Of a stretch of 29,599 nt of DNA, positions 16,627-23,215 are shown piece by piece. A model generated the notes under the pieces. That model searched no databases. It worked only from the letters and a program-made list of their open reading frames with translations, and was not told where the DNA came from. The stretch's first letter is position 1. Each line of letters starts with the position of its first letter. The stretch is from a virus. The stretch lies in the IMG/VR virus record IMGVR_UViG_3300030116_005613, positions 1 to 29,599 of that record; one strand, written 5' to 3'. A program made the translations under genes and the position numbers.

Positions 16627-16657
16627 ATAAATTTGAGTATTAACTAAATTAAATAAA

Positions 16658-16852
16658 ATGAACGAATTACTAAAAAACTTTCTAATTGGTAAAATTTTAA
16701 AATCAAAAAAAGCATGGTACACAATAGCAGGTATTATTGTACAACTATTGCATGAACAATTTGGACTTGATCCACAAGAAACACAATCAATATTATATTC
16801 TATAATAGCACTTGTAATAGGTCAAGGTATAGCTGATAGTGCAAAGAAATAA
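16658..16852 (+). CDS. Small membrane protein, second holin candidate
   Basis: This is a 64-residue protein with two hydrophobic stretches, near 20-32 (AWYTIAGIIVQLL) and 45-58 (ILYSIIALVIGQGI), joined by a polar loop with FGLDPQETQS. The first is preceded by KSKK, so the N-terminus should be inside. Such two-helix proteins directly after an endolysin are common in marine and Bacteroidota phages and are usually taken as holins. The ending GQGIADSAKK is the familiar tail of this family. Its end overlaps the phosphoesterase start by 14 bases. A TAAATTTG box (16628-16635) lies upstream but is weak. Confidence 0.7.
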   Translation: MNELLKNFLIGKILKSKKAWYTIAGIIVQLLHEQFGLDPQETQSILYSIIALVIGQGIADSAKK

Positions 16853-17561
16853 TAGATACAGATTAAAGCCACACGAAATAGTGGCACTAAAAAGAATGAG
16901 GGAAACCGAAACTAGAAATGTTCTAGTTATCGGTGACCTTCATGAACCATTTTGTTTAGATGGATATTTAGATTGGTGTATTGAACAATATGAAACTTGG
17001 AACTGTAATGAAGTAGTTTTTATTGGTGATATTGTCGATAATCATTATAGTTCTTTTCATGAAATAGATATAGAAGCTGAATATACAGGTAAACAAGAAT
17101 TAGAAGTAGCTATTAAAAGAATAGCACGTTGGTATAAAGCATTTCCAAAAGCTAGTGTAGTTTTAGGTAATCATGATAGAATGATTATGCGTAAAGCACA
17201 AACATCATTAATACCAAGTAAATGGATAAAATCATATAAAGAAGTTTTAGAAGTACCTAATTGGAACTTTGTAGATAGATTAGAAATAGATGGTGTACAA
17301 TATATTCATGGTGAAGCAGGAACAAGTAGAAGTAAATGTCGTGCTGATATGATGAATACAGTACAAGGACACCTACACACACAATGTTATATAGAACACT
17401 ATGTAGGACAAAATTTTAGAGTATTTGGTATGCAAGTAGGTTGTGGTATAGATCATGATAGTTATGCTATGGCTTACGCTAAACGTGGTAAAAAACCTGC
17501 TATTGCTTGTGGAGTAGTTTTAGGTGGTACTACACCTATAAATCTTTTAATGCCTTTATAA
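16839..17561 (+). CDS. Calcineurin-like metallophosphoesterase
   Basis: The 240-residue protein has the full set of metallophosphoesterase motifs: GDLH (residues 32-35), GDIVDNH (63-69), GNHD (110-113), a later YIHGE and GHLH (177-180). These bind two metal ions and hydrolyse phosphoesters. The substrate cannot be read from the sequence: nucleic acid, nucleotide or phosphoprotein are all possible. The start is probably GTG at 16839, because the conserved-looking RYRLKPHEIVALK segment precedes the next ATG (16896). It overlaps the upstream membrane protein by 14 bases. It stands at the end of the late block, just before the non-coding early control region. Phages commonly carry such enzymes; they may modify nucleotides, repair RNA ends or disturb host signalling. 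Confidence 0.85.
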   Translation: MQRNNRYRLKPHEIVALKRMRETETRNVLVIGDLHEPFCLDGYLDWCIEQYETWNCNEVVFIGDIVDNHYSSFHEIDIEAEYTGKQELEVAIKRIARWYKAFPKASVVLGNHDRMIMRKAQTSLIPSKWIKSYKEVLEVPNWNFVDRLEIDGVQYIHGEAGTSRSKCRADMMNTVQGHLHTQCYIEHYVGQNFRVFGMQVGCGIDHDSYAMAYAKRGKKPAIACGVVLGGTTPINLLMPL

Positions 17562-17631
17562 TAAAGCCTAAGCATCAATTACCTATTATGATAGTATGGG
17601 CATTTGTTCTTATTATATTAGCAACCTTTAT

Positions 17632-17707
17632 ATAACTTTCTTAACATTATAATTGTTAATAACTTTCTAACCAAATTATGTTAGTAATTAATTTTATTGT
17701 ATATTTG
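17632..17707 (+). promoter_or_regulatory. Early control region with direct repeats, dyad and TANNTTTG box
   Basis: This is the core of the 174-base gap 17562-17735. ATAACTTTCT occurs twice (17632-17641 and 17659-17668). Between them, TTAACATTATAATTGTTAA (17641-17659) is a dyad with 6-base arms TTAACA/TGTTAA. A TATATTTG box at 17700-17707 matches the Bacteroidota -7 consensus TANNTTTG, but no clean TTG -33 box is seen at the right distance. The layout suits a regulated early promoter driving 17736 onward. A 15-codon hydrophobic frame at 17588-17635 is not convincing. Confidence 0.5.
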
Positions 17708-17735
17708 TACCATGTTTAACAATAAAAATAAGAAA

Positions 17736-17891
17736 ATGACTTTACAAAAATTATTAGAAGAAGCACAAAATAGATACCATAATGGATATTCAGAAAGTAG
17801 ATTAGTAGATTTTGTTTTTGAAAATGCTAATAACGAAACACAAGCGGAAATAATACTATGGAAAATATTAAAAAAACCAAATTTAAAATAA
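17736..17891 (+). CDS. Small unknown early protein
   Basis: I start this gene at the ATG at 17736, giving 51 residues, because it is preceded by the same AATAAGAAA as the next two genes. Earlier in-frame starts (17697 and 17712) lie in or next to the promoter box. The product is mostly helical and polar (LQKLLEEAQNRYHNGYSE, then ENANNETQAEIILWKIL). No motif is recognised. It is the first gene after the probable early promoter; such leading small proteins often take over host functions, but nothing in the sequence proves this. Confidence 0.65.
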   Translation: MTLQKLLEEAQNRYHNGYSESRLVDFVFENANNETQAEIILWKILKKPNLK

Positions 17892-17898
17892 TAAGAAA

Positions 17899-18114
17899 AT
17901 GACTTTAAAAAAATTAATTCAAAAGGGTAAAAAGGATATTAAAGAATTTATGACATCTAATCCACAATTAATAATTAATGAATTTAATGATTTACATAAT
18001 TACTATGATGCTAATTGTTATATAGAAACTTTATTTGATGATAATGGAGTATTGATAACAAATCAAGCAAATGAAGTTATTGAAGCGTTAGATATATTTA
18101 TAAAACAAAAATAA
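17899..18114 (+). CDS. Small unknown early protein
   Basis: This 71-residue protein begins with MTLKKLIQKGKKDIKEF, similar at the very start to the preceding gene (MTLQKLLEE), and shares the same AATAAGAAA before its ATG. The rest is mixed (NEFNDLHNYYDANCYIE, then NQANEVIEALDIFIKQK). No domain is recognised and no membrane segment is present. It lies between two other small early genes, with gaps of seven bases on each side, so all three are probably co-transcribed. Confidence 0.6.
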   Translation: MTLKKLIQKGKKDIKEFMTSNPQLIINEFNDLHNYYDANCYIETLFDDNGVLITNQANEVIEALDIFIKQK

Positions 18115-18121
18115 TAAGAAA

Positions 18122-18412
18122 ATGTATAAACTAATTAACAAGAAAACAAAAGCAGTTCATTTATTAAACAATGAACAATACAGAAAGTTCTTTGAATTAA
18201 AAAGAGCAACTAAACAAAGAAAGGTATCATACGAACATATAGGAGATAAATATTATAGTTATGATGTATCATGGTTTGCTAATAACTATGAAGATTATGA
18301 TATTATAAACCTAAAAGATGAAATGTATAATGATATAGTAAATATTGCATTAGCAGTAGCAACTGTTACTGTTGTTGTAGCTATAACAAAAATAGTAATG
18401 TATTATGTGTAG
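18122..18412 (+). CDS. Small early protein with C-terminal membrane segment
   Basis: The 96-residue product has a basic, soluble N-terminal part (residues 1-70; KLINKKTKAVHLLNNEQY, then KVSYEHIGDKYYSYDVSWF). One strong hydrophobic segment follows at the C-terminus (about 73-95: IALAVATVTVVVAITKIVMY). A tail-anchored membrane protein facing the cytoplasm is likely. The start has the shared AATAAGAAA leader. The last eight bases overlap the zinc-ribbon gene. It is not a recognised family; superinfection exclusion or a membrane-anchored takeover factor would be possible roles. Confidence 0.65.
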   Translation: MYKLINKKTKAVHLLNNEQYRKFFELKRATKQRKVSYEHIGDKYYSYDVSWFANNYEDYDIINLKDEMYNDIVNIALAVATVTVVVAITKIVMYYV

Positions 18413-18662
18413 TTATTATGTAAGTAATTGTTGTGGTGCTGAAATAGAACAATTAGATGAAGAAGTAAGTAATTGTTGTTCAGCTAGATATTATGATGAA
18501 ACACATTTTTGTAGTAAATGCAGAGAGGGTGCTGAAGCAATAGATAGAGTATGCTCTGAATGTGGTTATGAATGTGAAGAAATAGAAGAAAGAGAATATC
18601 AAGCTAAAGAAAGAGAAAACTATCTTGAAATTAGACAAGATGAAGAAAGATATAGAGGTTAA
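18405..18662 (+). CDS. Small multi-CxxC zinc-ribbon-like protein
   Basis: This 85-residue protein is rich in Cys. Two copies of SNCC (residues 7-10 and 22-25), CSKC at about 36-39 and CSECGYEC at about 50-57 suggest one or two zinc ribbons. The C-terminal third is a highly charged helix (EEIEEREYQAKERENYLEIR). Proteins with SNCCGA-type starts are widespread small phage proteins of unknown function. At DNA level GTAAGTAATTGTTGT is exactly repeated (18420-18434 and 18465-18479), showing an internal duplication. The ATG overlaps the previous gene by eight bases. Confidence 0.65.
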   Translation: MCSYYVSNCCGAEIEQLDEEVSNCCSARYYDETHFCSKCREGAEAIDRVCSECGYECEEIEEREYQAKERENYLEIRQDEERYRG

Positions 18663-18704
18663 AATTGTTTACCTTAAAAAACAATAAATATTAAATATAT
18701 AAAA

Positions 18705-19172
18705 ATGGCATTATTAAAAACAAGTAAAGTTAAAAGTGTACAAGCAAATGGTACATGGGAAGGTAAATTTGGATTAATGTACAAATTTGAAGTAGAAATG
18801 GAAAATGGAAATGCAGGTGAATATTCATCTAAAACAAAAGATCAAGAAAAATTTGTTGTAGGTGAAGAAGTGCAATATGAATTTGTAGATGGTAAATTTC
18901 CTAAAATTAAACCATATTACAATAAAGATAATTATTCTTTTACAAAAGGTGGTGATAATCTTGATAGACAAAAAGCAATAAACAGGTGGGCAGGTTTAGG
19001 TAGAGCAATAGATTATTTAGGTGCTTCAGCTAGTGAAGAACAATTATACAAACAAGCAGAAAGATTTATAGAATGGGTAAATGAAAAACAAAAAGAAACA
19101 TTAAACAATAATTCTACTGCTGATAATTGGCAAAAACATCACAATAGTAGTAATGATGATTTACCATTTTAA
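18705..19172 (+). CDS. Single-stranded DNA-binding-like protein with DDLPF tail
   Basis: The 155-residue protein probably coats single-stranded DNA. Residues 1-70 look like an OB-type beta barrel (LLKTSKVKSVQANGTWEGKF, then YKFEVEMENGNAGEY and VGEEVQYEFVDGKFPKIKPY). A helical part follows at about 85-125 (AINRWAGLGRAIDYLGASAS), then a polar Asn/Ser-rich linker. The last residues SSNDDLPF copy the acidic C-terminal tip of bacterial SSB (DDIPF), which recruits partner proteins. It does not look like canonical bacterial SSB, so the call depends on the tail plus context (replication genes follow). It stands before a strong hairpin terminator, consistent with separate, abundant expression. Confidence 0.6.
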   Translation: MALLKTSKVKSVQANGTWEGKFGLMYKFEVEMENGNAGEYSSKTKDQEKFVVGEEVQYEFVDGKFPKIKPYYNKDNYSFTKGGDNLDRQKAINRWAGLGRAIDYLGASASEEQLYKQAERFIEWVNEKQKETLNNNSTADNWQKHHNSSNDDLPF

Positions 19173-19177
19173 ATTAT

Positions 19178-19262
19178 AAGAGGTGTAGATATTGATAAAC
19201 AACAACAGAAATTAGTATTAACATAAAATTAATTTTACAACTTGGTACTACACCTCTTTTTT
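19178..19262 (+). terminator. Long-loop hairpin terminator after the SSB-like gene
   Basis: AAGAGGTGTAG (19178-19188) and CTACACCTCTT (19248-19258) form a perfect 11-bp stem that runs into TTTTTT, the signature of a Rho-independent terminator. The loop is unusually long (59 bases) and itself holds a perfect 14-base palindrome, TAAAATTAATTTTA. It fills most of the gap 19173-19275. A small structured RNA or attenuator is an alternative. Confidence 0.7.
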
Positions 19263-19275
19263 AAAACACTTAATT

Positions 19276-19794
19276 ATGAATGAATTACAAAAAATAGATA
19301 GAGTATTAAACATTACAAGCAAAGTTTGTAATGTAGATTATAAATTATTAAAAACAAGAAGCAGAAAATTAGAACTAAATTTAGCTAGACAAATAGCTTG
19401 TGTATTATCTATGAAACATTTAGGCATACATAAGGTTAAGGTTGCAAAACGTATTAACAGAGATAGAACAAGTATGAACCATTATTTGAGAAACCACGAA
19501 AACAATTATAATGGTTGGAAAATATACCAAGATAAATATGATGAAGCATTTGCAAAGCTATTAAAAGGTAATAGAAAGCGTAAAATACTACATAAAAATA
19601 AATTTACTAATATTGTAAGTAAAATTCAAACAATTTATTGTGAAGCACCTGATGTTACAATTACAGTTACTTGTGGTAAATATAAACATGAATTTTTTGT
19701 AGGTGTTTTTAATTTTGAAAGAGATATAAATACTATAAAAAAAGCATTTGAAAAATACGATCATAAAATAGATTATAAAACTTATGAAGGATAA
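19276..19794 (+). CDS. DnaA domain IV-like replication protein
   Basis: Residues 8-75 of this 172-residue protein resemble the DNA-binding domain IV of DnaA: VLNITSKVCNVDYKLLKTRS, then RKLELNLARQIACVLSMKHL, and a helix-turn-helix with VAKRINRDRTSMNHYLRNHE in the place of the usual GRDHSTV signature. No ATPase domain is present, so this would be a stand-alone origin-binding module. The C-terminal part (residues 100-172) is basic and then beta-rich (PDVTITVTCGKYKHEFFVGV) and unknown. It starts after the hairpin terminator and overlaps the winged-helix replication gene by 11 bases. It probably marks the origin or recruits host replication proteins. Confidence 0.75.
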   Translation: MNELQKIDRVLNITSKVCNVDYKLLKTRSRKLELNLARQIACVLSMKHLGIHKVKVAKRINRDRTSMNHYLRNHENNYNGWKIYQDKYDEAFAKLLKGNRKRKILHKNKFTNIVSKIQTIYCEAPDVTITVTCGKYKHEFFVGVFNFERDINTIKKAFEKYDHKIDYKTYEG

Positions 19795-20383
19795 ACCTAA
19801 TTATTATGCAATTATACCAGCAGATGTAAGGTATTCTAGTTTAAAACCTAATGCTAAGTTATTATATGGTGAAATTACTGCATTAAGTGGTAAACTTGGG
19901 TATTGTTATGCAGCTAATAATTACTTTGCAGATTTGTATGGAGTTAGTAAAAATACAGTAAGTAGATGGATTAGTGATTTAAATAAATTAGGGTTTATAA
20001 ATATAGAAGTAGAACGTAATGAAAAAAAACAAGTGATTAAAAGAAAGATAGGTATAGTCCAAAAAGATGATAGGACTATATACAAAATGAGCAAAGAGAA
20101 TACTACAAGTGTTAATAATACAAGTAATATAAATATAACTAAAGAAAAATTTATTGCTGAGGTTATGACTTTTGATTATCCAAAAGATATGTTAGAAGAT
20201 TTTATTAATTATTGGACAGAAGGTAAAAAGAAAATGAGATACCAAAAACAAAGTACATTTGAAATAAAATTAAGATTATTGCGCTGGTCAAAAAATCAAA
20301 AGAAGTGGGATAGACCTAAACAAACAGTATCTAAAATAGATAGTCAAATAGATGAATATTTAAAAGGTAAAGAATTATTATGA
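19784..20383 (+). CDS. Winged-helix replication initiator / helicase-loader-like protein
   Basis: This 199-residue protein opens with YYAIIPADVRYSSLKPNAKL followed by YGEITALSGKLGYCYAANNY and a clear helix-turn-helix (FADLYGVSKNTVSRWISDLN). That is the HTH_36-type N-terminus seen in phage replication proteins. The middle is basic (residues 85-110). The C-terminal part (about 120-199) has a helical segment with DYPKDMLEDFINYWTEGKKK and RLLRWSKNQKKWDRPK, like DnaD-type or helicase-loading domains. It overlaps the upstream DnaA-like gene by 11 bases and the next gene by four (ATGA). It likely binds the origin and loads a host helicase; no helicase is encoded here. Confidence 0.75.
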   Translation: MKDKPNYYAIIPADVRYSSLKPNAKLLYGEITALSGKLGYCYAANNYFADLYGVSKNTVSRWISDLNKLGFINIEVERNEKKQVIKRKIGIVQKDDRTIYKMSKENTTSVNNTSNINITKEKFIAEVMTFDYPKDMLEDFINYWTEGKKKMRYQKQSTFEIKLRLLRWSKNQKKWDRPKQTVSKIDSQIDEYLKGKELL

Positions 20384-20748
20384 AACAAATAAAAGAATAT
20401 AATCTAAAAGAACTATCATTAAAAATATATGATTTAGTTAGTATAACATCAGTAGAGATAGGACACAAAACAGATGGCAAAACTATGGCTGCACTATCTA
20501 AAATATTTGCTAGTGATTTAATAAAAGAAAATAGATTTAAAAACTTATACCTATATCAAATACAAGATGCTTTTAGATTAGGTGTAAGATTTGGTAAAGA
20601 TGAACCTTTTTTAAATATTAGAACTTTTTACAAATGGGTATATGCACATAAGAAAGTTATAGATCAAGCATATTATGAAGTACATACATTAAATAAACCA
20701 GCAACAGAAGTACCTTATTATCAAGAACCTAAAAAATTATTAAAATGA
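20380..20748 (+). CDS. Conserved-looking phage protein of the replication block, unknown
   Basis: This 122-residue protein is helical and basic. A central segment (ALSKIFASDLIKENRFKNLY) leads into IQDAFRLGVRFGKDEPFLNI, and RTFYKWVYAHKKVIDQAYYE follows. The C-terminus is Pro-rich. I recognise the pattern from replication clusters of Bacteroidota phages but know no function for it. It overlaps the winged-helix protein gene and the first methyltransferase gene by four bases each (ATGA), so it is translated with them. A helicase-loader partner is a reasonable guess from context only. Confidence 0.65.
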   Translation: MKQIKEYNLKELSLKIYDLVSITSVEIGHKTDGKTMAALSKIFASDLIKENRFKNLYLYQIQDAFRLGVRFGKDEPFLNIRTFYKWVYAHKKVIDQAYYEVHTLNKPATEVPYYQEPKKLLK

Positions 20749-21395
20749 AAATTTTAGAATTATTTGCTGGCAGCAGAAGTTTTAGTAAAGTAGCAGAAGA
20801 ATTAGGTTATAAAACTTTTACAAGTGATATAAAGGCATTTGATAAAATAGATTATGTAACAAATATATTAGAATTTGATTGTACAAAAGTTCCTTTTAAA
20901 CCTGATGTAATTTGGGCTTCACCACCTTGTACTTTTTTTAGTGTAGCAAGTATTGGAAAACATTGGAATAAAGACCATACACCTAAAACAAAAGAAGCAG
21001 TGTTAGGTTGTCAAATAGTTGTTAAAACTTTACAAATAATAGAACAATTACAACCAGATTATTTTTTTATAGAAAATCCAAGAGGCAAACTAAGAAAGTT
21101 AAGTTTTATGCAAAAATTACCAAGAACAACAGTAACATATTGTAGTTATGGGGATAAAAGAATGAAACCAACAGATATTTGGACAAATTTTTTATCAAGT
21201 AATGATTTGTTTGGTGATAATAAATTACAAGGTTGGTTGCCTAGACCTGTTTGTAATAATAGACAAAAAGATAATATATGTCATCATGAAAAAGCACCAC
21301 GAGGTTCAAAAACAGGAACACAAGGATTAAAAGATAATTATGAGAGAAGTAAAGTACCATACGATTTATGTTTAGAAATTTTAAAATCTTTATAA
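20745..21395 (+). CDS. C5-cytosine DNA methyltransferase (first of a tandem pair)
   Basis: The enzyme should transfer a methyl group from S-adenosylmethionine to C5 of cytosine. Motif I is LELFAGSRSFSKVAEELG (residues 4-21), motif IV with the catalytic Cys62 is WASPPCTFFSVAS, and motif VI is the ENP variant at 110-112. At 216 residues it is much shorter than typical bacterial C5 enzymes and seems to lack a large target-recognition domain; the part after KPTDIWTNF (with C..C/H residues in PVCNNRQKDNICHH) may do that job. No restriction enzyme is nearby, so it is an orphan, probably protecting phage DNA. It overlaps the upstream gene by four bases. Substrate specificity cannot be read. Confidence 0.85.
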   Translation: MKILELFAGSRSFSKVAEELGYKTFTSDIKAFDKIDYVTNILEFDCTKVPFKPDVIWASPPCTFFSVASIGKHWNKDHTPKTKEAVLGCQIVVKTLQIIEQLQPDYFFIENPRGKLRKLSFMQKLPRTTVTYCSYGDKRMKPTDIWTNFLSSNDLFGDNKLQGWLPRPVCNNRQKDNICHHEKAPRGSKTGTQGLKDNYERSKVPYDLCLEILKSL

Positions 21396-21396
21396 A

Positions 21397-22062
21397 ATGA
21401 AAATATTAAATTTATATGCTTGTCTTGGTGGTAATAGATATAAGTGGAACGAAGTTAAAAATGATATAGAAGTAACAGCAGTAGAATTAGATGAAGAATG
21501 TGCAAGATTATATCAAGAACGCTTTCCAAATGACAAAGTAATTATAGCTGACGCACATCAATATTTATTAGACCACTATAAAGAATATGATTTTATATGG
21601 AGTTCACCACCTTGTCCTACTCATAGTAGAGCAAGAGGTTGGAATACCAAAGTAGAAACTAAATATCCTGATATGAAATTATATGAAGAAATAATATTAT
21701 TAGAAACTGTTGTAAAAGGTGCAGACGCAAGATTTAAAGGTAAATATGTAGTTGAAAATGTTATACCTTACTATGAGCCATTAATACCAGCATATAAAAG
21801 GCATAGGCACTTATATTGGACTAATTTTAATTTACCTAATATATTAACTACTAGAAAAATAAAAATGTGTCAAGGAAAAGATGAATTAAAAAGATTAATA
21901 AAATTTCACGACTTTGACTTTACTAAATATAAAGGCAAACAAAGAGTTAACAAAATAGCAAGAAATTTAGTTGATTATGAAGCTGGTAAAACAATATTTG
22001 AAACAATGCTAGGAATTACAAAAAAAGAAAACGTAAAACAAACAAATTTATTTAAATTATGA
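21397..22062 (+). CDS. C5-cytosine DNA methyltransferase (second of the pair)
   Basis: This second, different C5 enzyme follows one base after the first. Motif I is ILNLYACLGGNRYKWNEV, an acidic residue for cofactor ribose lies in VTAVELDEECARLY, motif IV with catalytic Cys73 is WSSPPCPTHSRAR, and motif VI is VVENVIPYY (E120). The 221-residue length is again short, with only a small region (about 125-190) left for target recognition. The two proteins share only the motifs, so they are not a recent duplication. Two enzymes side by side suggest two sequence specificities or a fused-function pair. No cognate nuclease is visible. Its end overlaps the next gene by four bases. Confidence 0.85.
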   Translation: MKILNLYACLGGNRYKWNEVKNDIEVTAVELDEECARLYQERFPNDKVIIADAHQYLLDHYKEYDFIWSSPPCPTHSRARGWNTKVETKYPDMKLYEEIILLETVVKGADARFKGKYVVENVIPYYEPLIPAYKRHRHLYWTNFNLPNILTTRKIKMCQGKDELKRLIKFHDFDFTKYKGKQRVNKIARNLVDYEAGKTIFETMLGITKKENVKQTNLFKL

Positions 22063-22430
22063 AAACAAAAGAAATTATAAAAACATTATTAGAGCAAAGT
22101 CCACAATTAAGAGATAGTGATGCAAAACTAAAATGTAGGTTTTGGACAAATGAATTAAAAACAAGAGGTATAGATACAAAAAAAATTACTGCACATGAGT
22201 TTTTAGTTATGTTATCACAAAACAAATTGCACAATGCAGAAGGATTAACAAGAATGCGTAGAAAGGTACAAGAAGAAAATGAACATTTAAGAGGTGAATT
22301 GTATCAAGAAAGACAAACTACACAACAAAATAAAATGAAAACTAAACTAGGATATAATATAAAAATGAGTTGTGAAATACCAAAAAAAAATAATAAACCT
22401 TATGTAATAGGTAAATACGATGAGTACTAA
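22059..22430 (+). CDS. Conserved-looking helical phage protein, unknown
   Basis: The 123-residue product is polar and helical. The segment QLRDSDAKLKCRFWTNELK near residues 16-34 is followed by FLVMLSQNKLHNAEGLTRMR and RRKVQEENEHLRGELYQER. That pattern is common in small phage proteins near nuclease and replication genes, where it may act as a DNA-binding or terminase-related helper. I know no proven function. It lies between the second methyltransferase and NinG, overlapping both (4 and 11 bases). Confidence 0.65.
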   Translation: MKTKEIIKTLLEQSPQLRDSDAKLKCRFWTNELKTRGIDTKKITAHEFLVMLSQNKLHNAEGLTRMRRKVQEENEHLRGELYQERQTTQQNKMKTKLGYNIKMSCEIPKKNNKPYVIGKYDEY

Positions 22431-22836
22431 AAAACCTATAAGTAAATTAAAAAAAGAGTTGGATAAATGGTTTAGCTTGTATATTAGATTAAGAGAAGCT
22501 ACATCACAAGGTGTTGCACAATGTTTTACTTGTGGTAAAATAGATTATTATAAAAAACTACAATGTGGACACTTTCAAAGTAGAAGGCATCATGCAACAA
22601 GATGGAATGAATGGAATTGCCAAGTCCAATGTGTTAAGTGTAATATGTTTTCAGGTTCAGGTGAACAATGGAAGTTTGGTATGAATTTAAATGCAAAGTA
22701 TGGTGTAGGCACAGCTGATGAACTACAATTTTTAGCACAAACAACAGTTAAAATTACCAGATCAGAATACGAAGAAAATATACGTTATTACAAAACACTT
22801 GTTAATAACTTTAAAAAAGAAAAAGGATTAGATTAA
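22420..22836 (+). CDS. ninG: NinG (Rap)-like recombination nuclease
   Basis: This 138-residue protein matches lambda NinG/Rap, a structure-specific nuclease that helps phage recombination. Recognisable parts are the helix with LDKWFSLYIRLREATSQG, the first zinc pair CFTCG (C35, C38), LQCGHFQSRRHHATRW with C49 and H51, and CQVQCVKCN with C67, C71 and C74, an HNH-like zinc fold. The C-terminus has the usual YGVGTADELQFLAQTT. The family is normally about 200 residues, so this is a compact form. It begins inside the end of the preceding gene. With the NinB-like gene at 25500 it makes up a recombination set; no recombinase itself is visible. Confidence 0.8.
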   Translation: MSTKKPISKLKKELDKWFSLYIRLREATSQGVAQCFTCGKIDYYKKLQCGHFQSRRHHATRWNEWNCQVQCVKCNMFSGSGEQWKFGMNLNAKYGVGTADELQFLAQTTVKITRSEYEENIRYYKTLVNNFKKEKGLD

Positions 22837-22845
22837 TTTTTTTTT

Positions 22846-22853
22846 TATATTTG
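22846..22853 (+). promoter_or_regulatory. TANNTTTG-type promoter box
   Basis: TATATTTG matches the Bacteroidota -7 element and lies in the only gap of this part of the operon, six bases after a long T run. The ATG at 22859 follows five bases later, so a transcript from here would be leaderless or nearly so. No clear -33 box is seen, and such octamers arise often by chance in DNA this AT-rich. Confidence 0.3.
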
Positions 22854-22858
22854 TTTGC

Positions 22859-23215
22859 ATGGAAAAACCAATCTATGCAAATAATCTGCATAAAATTACC
22901 ATAGAAAATTATTTAACACTCATTAAAGAGTTTATAAGAGAAATATCAAATGATAAAAAATTTGATAATTTTCTTAATGTCTATGATACCATTATAGAAT
23001 ATCATAATGGATATGGCAAAAACGTAAAGCATAACAATTGGTATGATTGGATGATGGTGATACCTGTGAATATGTCAGTTATGGTTAATGGGTACTTAGC
23101 TGGTATTGAAACAAAACGAAATCAAAATAAAATAAATTCATATAAAATTCTATTAAATGAAATACTGCAAGATGTTGTAAATAAGATAGAAAAAATACAA
23201 CCAATTAATGAATGA
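22859..23215 (+). CDS. Unknown protein upstream of the sigma-like gene
   Basis: This 118-residue, mostly helical protein has no membrane segment or known motif. It contains KITIENYLTLIKEFIREISN in the N-terminal part and KHNNWYDWMMVIPVNMSVMV in the middle, and ends with a charged helix (SYKILLNEILQDVVNKIEK). The stop overlaps the start of the sigma-like gene by eight bases, so the two are probably translated together. An anti-sigma or sigma-partner role is conceivable from position only. Confidence 0.6.
   Translation: MEKPIYANNLHKITIENYLTLIKEFIREISNDKKFDNFLNVYDTIIEYHNGYGKNVKHNNWYDWMMVIPVNMSVMVNGYLAGIETKRNQNKINSYKILLNEILQDVVNKIEKIQPINE

Noticed and set aside
16628-16635. TAAATTTG promoter-like box before the second holin candidate
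   Set aside because: Octamers of the form TANNTTTG are expected often by chance at this composition; the only TTG upstream is at the wrong distance.
17588-17635. 15-codon hydrophobic frame (MIVWAFVLIILATFI)
   Set aside because: Too short to judge and lies in the control region; AT-rich DNA yields such frames by chance.
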